A stretch of DNA of 64,000 bases from Lactobacillus isalae. Lineage in GTDB: Bacteria; Bacillota; Bacilli; Lactobacillales; Lactobacillaceae. The notes beneath the pieces are model-generated. The model was not told where the DNA came from, made no database searches, and saw only the letters and a list, made by a program, of their open reading frames with translations. Shown in pieces: positions 55,489 through 64,000 of the stretch (its first letter is position 1; each line of letters begins with the position of its first letter). The stretch spans positions 682,001 to 746,000 of the forward strand of contig NZ_OX443569.1 in NCBI RefSeq assembly GCF_947539375.1, in the 5' to 3' direction. A program made the translations under genes and the position numbers.

Positions 55489-56724
55489 TTATTTATGAAT
55501 CTTCAAATATTGCTGCTCAAACTTTTTCTCGCTCACGTTATCTTTAGCGAAATAATATCTTTTTCCTTCAAGACCTTTTGGCATGTAGTTTTGTTTAGCA
55601 ATCTGAAATGGCTATTCAAATGGATTGTCAATTAAACCACCACCAGTTATTTCTTCTGAATGTTTATAGTGCATGTCGCGTAATCCTCTCGGCATAGGAT
55701 GCTGACTAGGATATTGCGTATCCTGATCTACTCGTTTCCATATCTGGTCAAAAGAACCAGATTTAGGTGATAAACACATAAGCATCGTCGCAAACATTAA
55801 TGGATATTTAGTTTTTGGCATCCCAATTTTTTCTGCTTGATTAGCTGCAATGACAATCTGCGTAACTTATTCTGGATTAGCCAAACCAATATAAGTGTAG
55901 GGAATTTCACGCAGACGTCTCACTACTGACGATAAATCACCATTTTTTAATAAAACCGCAAGATAATATAGGGCTGCGTCTGTGTCTGAACATGCCATCG
56001 AATCAGAATAAGCAGCTAAGTAGTCATAATGCTTTGTTGCTTTCCGATCATATGCAAAATGTTGCTCTTTTACAAATTCTTTGACAGTTTCTATTGAAAT
56101 CTCGTCACCATTAATTGCATGAATAGTTTCTAATAGATTTAATGCTACACGTAAATCTCCATCCGCTGAACGTGCAATAATTTTAAGTGCTTCTTTATCT
56201 ATTTGTTTTTCTTCTAAATGAAATATTTCTTTTAAGGCTCGAATTAAAACCTGACTAATATCGTTATCGTTTAAATCCTCAAATTCAAGAATCTGACAAC
56301 GTGAGCGTACAGCTGGAACAATTGACATAATGGGATTTTCAGTAGTTGCTCCAATTAAAAGAATTTGACTACTTTCTAAATAAGGTAAAAGAAAATCTTG
56401 CAAAGTAGTTGTCATGCGGTGAATCTCATCAATTAATAAAATAAAAGATTGATATAGGTAAGTATTAATAATTTGCATTAATTTAGCTTTATTATCAATT
56501 GAAGCATTAAAAGTAGCTAGCGGATAATCATATTCGCGAGCAATGATTTGAGCAAGACTAGTCTTTCCCGTTCCTGTTGGACCCCATAATACAAGTGAAA
56601 TTGGCACATGCTTTTTAGTGATTTGATAAAGTGGCTTACCTTTATCAATTAACTCTTTTTAGCCTACAAACTGTGATAAATCGTTAGGCCTAATTAAATC
56701 TGCTAATGGCTTACTTATCGGCAT
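55489..56724 (-). pseudogene. Second rarA copy, inactivated by stops
   Basis: A 411-codon rarA homologue, very similar to the intact copy (for example GPTGTGKTS, LLIDEIHRM, SADGDLRVALN). It is broken by in-frame stops at 56659-56661, 55867-55869 and 55612-55614, each where the intact gene has CAA (Gln). It ends early (KIHK, stop at 55489) where rarA continues YIYGQDYKK. There is no frameshift over the whole length, so decay is recent or the sequence is under unusual mutation. Confidence 0.92.
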
Positions 56725-56842
56725 AAAATTCACTCACTCGTTTACTTATAGTAAATAAAATCTTCCCCTAATTATTATCACACTTGCGGTTTCATGACAA
56801 ATTTATGTGTAATTATAATTCTTGAAACTAACTGTTAATAGA

Positions 56843-56899
56843 CAAAAAAAGACTTGATGTATTACTATGTTAAAATAGCTGATACACCAGGCCTTTTTA
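56843..56899 (-). terminator. Imperfect terminator of the alpha-galactosidase remnant
   Basis: A long imperfect stem (AGACTTGATGTA side near 56848, TACACCAGGCCT side near 56884) with T run on the - strand. Confidence 0.55.
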
Positions 56900-57030
56900 T
56901 TTGCCTACACATTTAAAATATTTATTCCAAGTAATAAAATCCTGTTTTGGAATAGGATTGTATAATCCTAATTCCATCAATTCATCTCCGCCATAAATTT
57001 GACCATTTTCTTGATCTTGATAATCATAAA
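56897..57030 (-). pseudogene. GH36 alpha-galactosidase, C-terminal remnant
   Basis: The last ~45 codons read GQIYGGDELMELGL then KQDFITWNKYF before TAA, the usual ending of GH36 alpha-galactosidases of lactobacilli. The frame is open to 57055 but the outer part overlaps the AraC remnant on the other strand, so the breakpoint lies near 57030. Call from memory of the family ending. Confidence 0.55.
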
Positions 57031-57589
57031 ATGGAAATATTCTTGGGTTAGATTTTTAGGAATTCAAGCTGGTCAATATGTTCAGCAATTAATTAACAAT
57101 AACTTTGTCTTGGACATTAAAGATGCTACTCAATACGAAAACAAAATTAGACAAATTATTGGGTTAGATCACAAAAGCTTAGCTGATTCATTAAAAACAA
57201 ACGGTATTACTTATGAAATTTTTGGTGATTTATTAGCTGAAATAAACGTTAAAAAAATAGAGCAGCATCATTCAATTGCTACCCTAGCTAAAAGATATAT
57301 GGATTTAAATTATTTCGATGCAATTCAAATTCAAGACATTGCTAAGTCATTAAATGTGAATGCAAATTATTTAAGTGATTTATTTAAGCAAGAATATGGT
57401 ATTTCTCCCAAGCAGTATTTAACTGAACTAAAAATAAAAAAAGCTAAGAAATTACTGTTAACAACTAAAAATACGATTACGATTGTCGCTAATTCAGTTG
57501 GTTTCAGTGATTCATTAGCTTTTTCAAAAATATTCAAAAAATATACAACTATGTCGCCAAAGCAATATCGAACAAAAAGGCTTAAATAG
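57028..57589 (+). pseudogene. AraC-family regulator, N-terminally truncated
   Basis: Open frame of about 187 codons, homologous from KWKYSWVRFLGIQAGQYV on. It has part of the sugar-binding/dimer domain and a full AraC domain (IQDIAKSLNVNANYLSDLFKQ; ITIVANSVGFSDSLAFSKIFKK; MSPKQYR). About 80-100 N-terminal residues are missing. The frame extends to 56999, but those codons lie antisense to the alpha-galactosidase tail. It was probably the regulator of that sugar gene. Confidence 0.8.
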
Positions 57590-57765
57590 GTTAATATTTA
57601 ATTTCTTAAATTTTTCATACAAGAATATCCATTCTGCCTAAAATAAATTCTTCTACTTCATTCTAATTTTTAAAAGCAAACTTTTGTAACAAGAAAATTT
57701 CTTCATCGTATTTACACTAGTAATACCATTATTTAAAACTAAGCGTTTCTCATTAATTATGAAAT
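57590..57765. other. Intergenic, nothing recognised
   Basis: AT-rich gap between the AraC remnant and the end of the ABC exporter gene. No clear terminator found. Confidence 0.5.
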
Positions 57766-59505
57766 CTATTTTTTGAATTGATTATGAACATATTGGGCAT
57801 AAAGTGGCGTAGACTTGATCAATTCTTCATGCGTACCAGAGCCAGAAACTGTTCCATGGTCGATAAAGTAGATCTTGTTTGCATCTACTATCGTACTTAA
57901 TCTATGAGCAATTACTAAAGTCATTCGCTCCTTCATTAGTGAATTAAGCGCCTTTTGCACCATTGCTTCTGATTCAGAATCGAGACTAGCTGTTGCTTCG
58001 TCAAGTAACAAAATTTTAGGATCACGTAAGAATGCTCGTGCAATTGCAATTCTTTGACGTTGTCCACCAGACAACTTGATTCCTCGTTCACCAATTTGGG
58101 TATCGAGTCCGTCTTCCATCTCTTTAACAAAGCCATCTGCATAAGCCATCTTTAACACATGCCAGAGTTCTTCTTCATTTACTACTCTTTTAAGCCCGTA
58201 AACTAGATTTTCTCTAATTGTTCCCGGCATGACAGCTGAATCCTGACCGACTAACCCAATCTGACTTCGCCAATTAGCTAGGTCAATATCTTCAATATTT
58301 TTATTACCAATCAAAATCTTACCGGAAGTAGGTTGATAAAAGCGTTCAATTAAAGAAAAAACAGTCGACTTTCCTCCTCCAGACGGACCAGCAAATGCAA
58401 CAACCGTGTTTGGCTCTGCTTCTACATTAATATCGTAAAGAATTTGTTTTCCTTCTTCATAAGAGAAATCTACATGCTCTAATCGAAGAGCCTTATTTGC
58501 AATATCAAATTGATGATTTTTACTGCTGTGTTCTTCATCTTTTTGGAGAATTTCTTGAAGTCGTTCAGTTGAGCCACTGGTTTTAGATAATTGATTGAAA
58601 AATTGACTAATGATAATCACAGGGCTCATAATTTGGAAAACATACATTAAAAATGAAATTAATGCGCCCATTGTCATAGATCCACTCATAACTCTGATTG
58701 CCCCGTAACCTAAAATTCCCAGAAACATAAGAGTCATTAACATATTGGTAATTGGTGAAGTTAAAGCATTAATCAGTGATTCTTTAACTCCGACACCATA
58801 AAGATTATCAATTCGGCCATTACCATTGTTAAGTTCTTTCTCTTCCCCATTAGACGATTTAACTAGCCTTATTTCTTCTAATACACTTGTTGCATCACTT
58901 GAAAAAACAGCTAATTCGTCTTGCCGTTTACGTCCAATTTTTCTTGATTGCTGCATTAAAGGAAGCATTGCTAAAACAATTAGTGGAATAGCAATAAACA
59001 TAATCAAAGTCATTTGCCAATCCATTGAAAGCATAATGATTAAAGCACCAACAAATTGCAAAATAGCAGTCATAGAATTAGGCAATGTATTTGCAAGCAA
59101 TTCTTTAACCTGCGAAGTATCATTTACAAGTCGAGAACTAATCTCTCCAGTTTTTGTATTATCAAAGTATGAAACTGGCATTTTTAGAAGTTTTTGCCAG
59201 ACTTCTTTACGCAATTTAGCGACTACGTCTTCACCGAAAATTCCTAGAATCAAACCAGAGATCGAGCTAATTAACAAGCCGATAATAAATACGGCAATTG
59301 TCAGAATAATCAAAGATGGTTTTAGATCCTTGAAATTATTTATTAGTCGTTGAGCTAATTGAGGGACAAAAAGATTCGCCATTGTTCCAATAAAACCAAG
59401 TAAAACCCCAATAATTAGACGTGAATAGCGTGGTTCTATCTGATTTATTAATTTAAAAAAGTCCTTAAATTTAAACTTAGTCCGTGTATTTCTTTCTGAA
59501 TACAT
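57766..59505 (-). CDS. ABC multidrug/lipid exporter, fused permease-ATPase
   Basis: 579 aa half-transporter that works as a dimer. Six membrane segments (about 35-310) precede the ATPase: Walker A GPSGGGKST near 370, signature LSGGQRQR near 477, Walker B ILLLDEATASLD and the switch His in VIAHRLST. Similar to LmrA/BmrA. It follows a MarR gene on the same strand with a palindrome in the 86-base gap, so drug-responsive control is likely. Confidence 0.94.
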   Translation of the reverse strand: MYSERNTRTKFKFKDFFKLINQIEPRYSRLIIGVLLGFIGTMANLFVPQLAQRLINNFKDLKPSLIILTIAVFIIGLLISSISGLILGIFGEDVVAKLRKEVWQKLLKMPVSYFDNTKTGEISSRLVNDTSQVKELLANTLPNSMTAILQFVGALIIMLSMDWQMTLIMFIAIPLIVLAMLPLMQQSRKIGRKRQDELAVFSSDATSVLEEIRLVKSSNGEEKELNNGNGRIDNLYGVGVKESLINALTSPITNMLMTLMFLGILGYGAIRVMSGSMTMGALISFLMYVFQIMSPVIIISQFFNQLSKTSGSTERLQEILQKDEEHSSKNHQFDIANKALRLEHVDFSYEEGKQILYDINVEAEPNTVVAFAGPSGGGKSTVFSLIERFYQPTSGKILIGNKNIEDIDLANWRSQIGLVGQDSAVMPGTIRENLVYGLKRVVNEEELWHVLKMAYADGFVKEMEDGLDTQIGERGIKLSGGQRQRIAIARAFLRDPKILLLDEATASLDSESEAMVQKALNSLMKERMTLVIAHRLSTIVDANKIYFIDHGTVSGSGTHEELIKSTPLYAQYVHNQFKK

Positions 59506-59521
59506 AAGATACCTCTTTCTT

Positions 59522-59543
59522 AATAGTTAAGTATCTAACTATT
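59522..59543. promoter_or_regulatory. Palindrome before the ABC exporter gene
   Basis: AATAGTTA and TAACTATT separated by AGTATC. A second half-site (AGATATCTAACT) follows at about 59565-59577, and AATAGTTGAGTAT occurs again upstream of the MarR gene (60066-60078, - strand). Likely MarR operator by position and repetition. Confidence 0.6.
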
Positions 59544-59591
59544 TGGTTAAACATATTAAAACTCTTAGATATCTAACTGTCAATCAAAAAA

Positions 59592-60032
59592 TCATTTTAA
59601 CTCTTTTAAACTAGCGTTTAATTCTTTTAAGTCATTCTCTAATCGTTCCAGTAAATCATCATTAATGTATTCAGCGATCTTCTCATTAGACTTATTTAGC
59701 TGTTCTTTAATCTCTTCAACTTTTTCTTTTCCAGCAGGAGTTAAGTATATTCTTTTAATCCGAGCAGACTTCTCATCTATCTTTCTTATAATATAGCCAT
59801 AGCGTTCTAAATTTTTGACCATATTAGTGATACTAGCATCCCTTAAGTGGAAATATTTTCCTAGCTCACGCTGCATTGCACCAGGATTGTTACTTAGATA
59901 TATCAAAGTATGCCCTTGTTGAGGAGTTAAATCTGAGTTTGAAGCTTCTTTACCAAAATAATGCGTTAACTTCATCATGTAAGCACGCATAAGTCGATTT
60001 ATTTCACGATATTTTTCTACTTTTTTTAACAT
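59592..60032 (-). CDS. MarR-family transcriptional regulator
   Basis: 146 aa winged-helix regulator. HTH at about 52-75 (MQRELGKYFHLRDASITNMVKNLE) and wing with KIDEKSARIKRIYLT. Autoregulation and control of the downstream ABC exporter are inferred from shared sequence elements. Effector unknown. Confidence 0.9.
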   Translation of the reverse strand: MLKKVEKYREINRLMRAYMMKLTHYFGKEASNSDLTPQQGHTLIYLSNNPGAMQRELGKYFHLRDASITNMVKNLERYGYIIRKIDEKSARIKRIYLTPAGKEKVEEIKEQLNKSNEKIAEYINDDLLERLENDLKELNASLKELK

Positions 60033-60065
60033 CTGTTTATTCCATTCATCTATTTTATTTCTATT

Positions 60066-60078
60066 ATACTCAACTATT
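60066..60078 (-). promoter_or_regulatory. MarR half-site overlapping the marR promoter
   Basis: AATAGTTGAGTAT on the - strand runs into TATAAT (GAGTATAATAG), so a bound repressor would cover the -10 box. Matches the palindrome at 59522 in 12 of 13 bases. Confidence 0.5.
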
Positions 60079-60118
60079 TACTTTAAAATATTATGCAATT
60101 TTCTCTAATTATTGCAAA

Positions 60119-60148
60119 AGAAAAAAGCCTGGCCAATACCAGACTTAT
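60119..60148 (-). terminator. Terminator of the alpha/beta hydrolase gene
   Basis: An 8-bp stem AAGCCTGG/CCAGACTT (one wobble) followed by T run on the - strand. The remaining gap to 60298 shows nothing recognised. Confidence 0.75.
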
Positions 60149-60298
60149 TTTAACGTGTTTCTGCTGTTCCTTATTTATAATTAAAATATGTAAATTAATT
60201 ACAAAGGCTAGTGCTTATATTAGATTAACGATTACATCATTATATGTATAAAAATAAGTAAACTTATCTATGCCCTATCTCTATAAAAAGTTCTTTAA

Positions 60299-61306
60299 TT
60301 ATTTTAATTTTTCCTTGAAAAATTCCTCGAACTTATCAAATGGTATTTTGTCCATTTGGTCATACAAATCAGTATGAGTAGCATTAGGTACTTCGACTAA
60401 TTCTTTTGGATCAGTTAATCTTTCATAAGCTTCTTCTGCCATATAACGTGAATGAGCCCTTTCACCAGTTACAATTAATTTAGGCTGCGTAATTTTTTTA
60501 ATTCGTTGTTGTAATGGAAAATTGTAATAGCCCCAAGGACTAGTTGCATCCCAAATATGAGCCGAATTAATTGAACGTGGGTGATATGCACGTTTTACAT
60601 AATAGTTAAAGAATTCAGTCGTTACAGGATCAGCACCTTCTGGCAATTCTTCAGGAAGTAGCTTATTAGATCTAACTGGATTGTCGTTTTCATCAAATGG
60701 TAATTCATGATAACCACCAACTTGTGCACCCTTGTCTACTTCTTCCCAACGTATTTGAGCTAAATATTCTTTTTCTTTATCACGTTGTGCTTCAGTCTTT
60801 GAGTGATTTAAGCCATCCCACATTGACTCAGCCATGTCATACATAACACTAGTTGCAACTGCTTTAATACGAACATCAATTGAAGCTGCTGTTAAAACAT
60901 GAGAACCAAGACCGCAGATTCCAAGTGCACCAATTTTTTCACGATCAACAAACTTTTGTGAACCTAAAAAGTCAACTGCTGCACTGAAGTCTTCTACAAA
61001 AATATCTGGTGAAGCTACGTTACGTCGATCGCCTGAACTTTCACCAGTCATTGATTGATCAAAAGCCAAAGTAACAAAGCCACGTTCAGCTAAAGTTTGA
61101 GCATAAAGACCGCTTGATTGTTCCTTAACTGCACCAAAAGGTCCAGAAATTGCAATAGCCGCATATTTCTTTCCATTTTTAAACTTTTCAGGTAAGTATA
61201 AATGTCCTGCTAAGATAAAGCCATAGCGATTTTCAAATCTCACATTTTGAACATCAATCTTAGGATTAATCTTAAAGACTCTAGTATCATTTGCTAACTT
61301 TGACAT
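60299..61306 (-). CDS. Alpha/beta hydrolase (YcjY/dienelactone hydrolase-like)
   Basis: 335 aa. The nucleophile elbow reads LGICGLGSH near 150, so the nucleophile is Cys as in dienelactone-hydrolase relatives rather than Ser. Late Asp and His are in VTGERAHS and NATHTDLYD near 317. No signal peptide. Substrate unknown. Divergent from a LysR gene with a palindrome between, so probably LysR-controlled. Confidence 0.85.
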   Translation of the reverse strand: MSKLANDTRVFKINPKIDVQNVRFENRYGFILAGHLYLPEKFKNGKKYAAIAISGPFGAVKEQSSGLYAQTLAERGFVTLAFDQSMTGESSGDRRNVASPDIFVEDFSAAVDFLGSQKFVDREKIGALGICGLGSHVLTAASIDVRIKAVATSVMYDMAESMWDGLNHSKTEAQRDKEKEYLAQIRWEEVDKGAQVGGYHELPFDENDNPVRSNKLLPEELPEGADPVTTEFFNYYVKRAYHPRSINSAHIWDATSPWGYYNFPLQQRIKKITQPKLIVTGERAHSRYMAEEAYERLTDPKELVEVPNATHTDLYDQMDKIPFDKFEEFFKEKLK

Positions 61307-61388
61307 ATAATTTCCTTCCTAAGTAATCTCTATTTTTATTTAAACCTAATTTCAATATTACTATACCGACAAAGATTAACTATGTAAA

Positions 61389-61413
61389 ATATTTTATAAA
61401 TATACTAAAATAT
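61389..61413. promoter_or_regulatory. LysR-type inverted repeat between hydrolase and LysR genes
   Basis: ATATTTTA and TAAAATAT with a 9-base spacer in the divergent promoter region, 28 bases before the LysR start. ATTAACTATG repeats on both sides (near 61375 and 61418). Confidence 0.55.
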
Positions 61414-61440
61414 AGCTATTAACTATGGAGGATTACTTTA

Positions 61441-62319
61441 ATGGAACTAAGAGTATTACGCTACTTTCTAGCTGTTTGCCAAGAAAAAAATATTACTAAA
61501 GCTGCTGAAAGTTTACATATTGCTCAACCTTCTTTATCTAAACAAATGAAAGACTTAGAAAATGAATTAGGTGTTACTTTATTTGTCCGCGGTCATCGCC
61601 AAATTTCTTTAACTGAAGAAGGTTATTTTCTACGTGATCGTGCTCAAGAAATGATTGATATGGAGCAGCAAACCGCACAAGCTTTAACCAATTCTAAACT
61701 TATCACTGGTACTTTGAACATCGGGACTGGACAATCATTCAAAATTAGGTCAATTACTAAAATTATTGATCAAATTATCCAAACCACACCAAAAGTCCAT
61801 TTTAATTTTTATGATGGGGATGCCGATGATATAGAAGCTGGAATTAATGATGGCTCGCTTGATTTTGGTATTATTATGGGCGATCGACCTTTAGACGCTT
61901 TTGAAAGTTTGATTTTACCAGAAAGAAATCAATTTTTTGCGATTTTTAATAAAAATCTTGCTTTAGCAAAAAAGAATAAAATTACTCCAGAAGATATAAT
62001 TGATTATCCGATTATTTCTTCTGGACAAAGCTTAGTTAATGACAAATTCAGAAACTGGTGGGGTAATCTATACGATAAAGTTAATAATGTAGCAAATTCC
62101 AATTTAGCTTATACCGCTTCACTTTTAGCCAGTGAAGGACACAGCGTTCAAATCACCTACAATAATTTATATGACAAAAACTTAGAGAGGTTAACTGCTC
62201 GTCCCCTGTCACCTAAAATTACTGATCCTAATATTGTGATTTGGAAAAAGAATCGTCGATTTTCTAACTTGGGTAATTTATTCTTAGAGAAACTTAGAAA
62301 TTCCTTGAATGACTTTTAG
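61441..62319 (+). CDS. LysR-family transcriptional regulator
   Basis: 292 aa. HTH 1-60 (TKAAESLHIAQPSLSKQMKDLE), effector domain 90-285. Close paralogue of the LysR protein at 30230 (same MELRVLRYFLAVC start). Divergently transcribed from the alpha/beta hydrolase, its likely target. GGAGG precedes the ATG. Confidence 0.92.
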   Translation: MELRVLRYFLAVCQEKNITKAAESLHIAQPSLSKQMKDLENELGVTLFVRGHRQISLTEEGYFLRDRAQEMIDMEQQTAQALTNSKLITGTLNIGTGQSFKIRSITKIIDQIIQTTPKVHFNFYDGDADDIEAGINDGSLDFGIIMGDRPLDAFESLILPERNQFFAIFNKNLALAKKNKITPEDIIDYPIISSGQSLVNDKFRNWWGNLYDKVNNVANSNLAYTASLLASEGHSVQITYNNLYDKNLERLTARPLSPKITDPNIVIWKKNRRFSNLGNLFLEKLRNSLNDF

Positions 62320-62437
62320 ACATCTTAATATAACAATGTTGCACTTATCTCTGCTGATAAATCAGTATTTAGAAAATTAAATAGAATTTTAACATTGCTG
62401 TTTTGACTGTTATTCAAAGTGACTCTTTTAATATATA

Positions 62438-62470
62438 AAAAAAGCATGAACTAAACGCTCATGCTTTTTT
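62438..62470. terminator. Terminator between the LysR and bile salt hydrolase genes
   Basis: A perfect 12-bp stem AAAAAAGCATGA/TCATGCTTTTTT with a 9-base loop, usable in both directions. Confidence 0.9.
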
Positions 62471-62510
62471 GAACCCCGAAATTCGAATAAAAACTTCAAG
62501 ATTTTTATTA

Positions 62511-62581
62511 ATTATTCAGATTTTTCCTTCTTACAGCAAACTTCATGCTGGAATGAAAAGTTCTCTAATTGTTCGTCTGAT
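62511..62581 (-). pseudogene. Short coding-like tail, unrecognised
   Basis: 22 codons between stops read SDEQLENFSFQHEVCCKKEK and an ending. Probably the 3' end of a lost gene that once lay beside the bile salt hydrolase. Too short to name. Confidence 0.3.
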
Positions 62582-62599
62582 TAAATACAATAGTTTTGA

Positions 62600-63577
62600 T
62601 TAATTTATAAAACTAATATCTTGATTCTTAAACAGATCATATACAATTAAATCTGATGAATCCAAATCTTCCTTGTTCATATCAACAGCACTAATTCTGC
62701 TGTTATCATAACAATTAAAGTATAAAATACCCTTTTCAAGATTCATACAACTAGTATACATAGTATATTCAAAACTATTAGGACCAACTTGATCCATTCC
62801 TTTTGCTTGTTCAACAGACTGCAAAATATGGAAGAAATTAGTAACGTTTTTTACTTCATCATTATCTTTTGGTGCATGATTCAATGCAAAGCATACTTTT
62901 ACAAAACGTGATTCTGAATCCATTCCACCTGGTAAATGATGAGTACCTAAACTACGACTATATAATTTGAGGTCAACACCTGGAAGAAAATTATTCTCTG
63001 GTTCACCTGGGATAACTCCTGCATAATTTGCTAAATTAGTTAATTGTTCTGGGAATAATGGAGCATTAGTCATTGCATTGACTGGATTATCATAAATATG
63101 TAACCCTTCTTCATTTGTTTCAACTACAATACTCTTACCAGTTTTATCTCCAACAATCCAGTGTAATTCAGCAGCGGGCATCTCTTTTGAAAAACTTACA
63201 TTAGAAATATTTGCGTTAGCTAAACCTTCCTTGACTTGATCAACTGTTTCATAAGTTGCAAGTAAATAAGCAATAAATTCAAATGAAGCAATATTCTTCT
63301 TATCTTTTGCCACTGGGAAATATTTTCCTGAACCAGCAAAACTTAAACCTGCGACTCCTAAACCTTTTTCATTAATAGCATCGCAATATAATGGAGTATT
63401 ATCTGCAACAGCTGATACCCCAATCATTGCATAATGTGATTTTTGAGCAGGTAATTCTGTAAACTTAAATTCATAATTTCTTGGCGTAATAACTACTTTT
63501 TGACCATAAGCAATTTCATAATCTAAATTTCTGCCAAAATAGTGATCTTTTGGACTATACAAAATTGATGTACACAT
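62600..63577 (-). CDS. bsh: Bile salt hydrolase (choloylglycine hydrolase)
   Basis: 325 aa Ntn-hydrolase, cytoplasmic, that splits glycine or taurine from bile salts. After Met removal Cys2 is the nucleophile; Arg16 and Asp19 (GRNLDYE), Asn171 (NAMTNAP) and Arg224 (SESRFV) complete the site. The residue usually Asn in GLNF is Ser79 (GLSFAG). Length and the PGGMDSESRF stretch resemble johnsonii/gasseri enzymes. Stand-alone gene with GGAGA upstream; signals gut adaptation. Confidence 0.96.
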   Translation of the reverse strand: MCTSILYSPKDHYFGRNLDYEIAYGQKVVITPRNYEFKFTELPAQKSHYAMIGVSAVADNTPLYCDAINEKGLGVAGLSFAGSGKYFPVAKDKKNIASFEFIAYLLATYETVDQVKEGLANANISNVSFSKEMPAAELHWIVGDKTGKSIVVETNEEGLHIYDNPVNAMTNAPLFPEQLTNLANYAGVIPGEPENNFLPGVDLKLYSRSLGTHHLPGGMDSESRFVKVCFALNHAPKDNDEVKNVTNFFHILQSVEQAKGMDQVGPNSFEYTMYTSCMNLEKGILYFNCYDNSRISAVDMNKEDLDSSDLIVYDLFKNQDISFIN

Positions 63578-63788
63578 ATTTTAAATATCTCCTTTAATTT
63601 AACATCTTTCACCTTGTATCTTACTCCTTATTTAAAAGATATTAAATTATTTTAATTTTAAATAGATTACGTTATTGCATAATAAGAAAAAACTATGAAT
63701 TACAACTTAATTGGTAAGTTTAATTTTGTATTAATCAACTTAATCTTTCGAAAACAAATAAAAAAGTTTAACGTAAAATCAAATCTCT
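63578..63788. other. Intergenic, nothing recognised
   Basis: AT-rich 211-base gap between the bsh promoter side and the end of the cupin gene. No hairpin with a T run was seen. Confidence 0.5.
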
Positions 63789-64000
63789 TTATTTCAATTT
63801 GTCATATTCTTCATCAGAAACTGGTTCAAGCCAGATATTTTTACTGTCGCCAACCATTACGGCAATATGAGCAAACCACGAATCCTTTGTAGCTCCATGC
63901 CAATGTTTAGTATTCGGATTTACAATAACAACATCACCTGGAAGCATTTTTTGTGCAGGCTTGCCTTCTTCTTGATACCATCCTTCACCTGCTACAGCGA
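63789..64000 (-). CDS. Cupin-domain protein (partial)
   Basis: The last 70 codons are present; the 5' part lies beyond the window. MLPGDVVIVNPNTKHWHGA is the second cupin motif with its metal-binding His residues, and WFAHIAVM follows. Many such proteins are small single-cupin or carboxymuconolactone-decarboxylase-associated proteins. Function unknown. Confidence 0.85.
   Translation of the reverse strand, partial: AVAGEGWYQEEGKPAQKMLPGDVVIVNPNTKHWHGATKDSWFAHIAVMVGDSKNIWLEPVSDEEYDKLK

Noticed and set aside
55489-56724. Stop-codon recoding in the second rarA
   Set aside because: TAA and TAG both occur and other genes here use both as normal stops; decay is simpler.
58826-59353. 175-codon open frame on + strand inside the ABC exporter
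   Set aside because: Antisense to the membrane domain; composition reflects the reverse strand. No start signal.

Overview
The window is low-GC Firmicute DNA. Protein content and gene order point to a Lactobacillus of the acidophilus complex, most likely the johnsonii/gasseri branch: the dinG-tseB-asnS-dnaD-nth-ponA-recU order also known from Bacillus, a XerS-type recombinase, a bile salt hydrolase of johnsonii type, and a GH36-like remnant. No tRNA, rRNA operon, CRISPR array or complete insertion sequence was seen.

Layout. 1-14.5 kb: end of addB, addA, dinG, tseB, asnS, dnaD and nth, convergent with ponA-recU; then ypsA, gpsB and the RNase P RNA gene. 14.5-30.2 kb: an rRNA methyltransferase, a phosphoesterase, two DegV proteins, a tight operon (membrane protein-fhs-lspA-rluD-carA-carB), rqcH, a MarR gene and a secreted Q/N/S-rich protein. 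30.2-33.6 kb: a LysR gene, a XerS-type recombinase and 1.3 kb of hairpin-rich non-coding DNA. 33.6-44.4 kb: DUF1275 protein, ppiB, recQ, ppaC, a LysR gene, parC, parE and plsY. 44.4-57.6 kb: an accessory, decaying zone with an acetyltransferase, aldo/keto reductases, fragments of ROK, AraC, HhH-GPD, aldo/keto reductase and alpha-galactosidase genes, rarA plus a broken second rarA, an unknown large protein and a Phd/YafQ-like toxin-antitoxin pair. 57.7-64 kb: MarR-controlled ABC exporter, alpha/beta hydrolase with a divergent LysR gene, bile salt hydrolase and a cupin cut by the window edge.

Gene direction is mostly + before about 30 kb and mostly - after about 31 kb. The switch falls at the XerS gene, so the window probably spans the replication terminus. 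DNA maintenance genes are frequent (AddA, DinG, Nth, RecU, XerS, RecQ, ParC/E, RarA).

The strongest anomaly is the carA-carB pair. Both frames are full length and unbroken, yet the glutaminase catalytic Cys and His are gone and the metal/ATP ligands in both synthetase halves are replaced, while the C-terminal regulatory (MGS-like) domain looks intact. This looks like a pseudoenzyme pair kept for another role. Other oddities: an endonuclease III without its iron-sulfur cysteines, a XerS whose conserved LGH histidine is Gln, a rarA pseudogene with three stops at Gln positions, and the structured non-coding region beside xerS.
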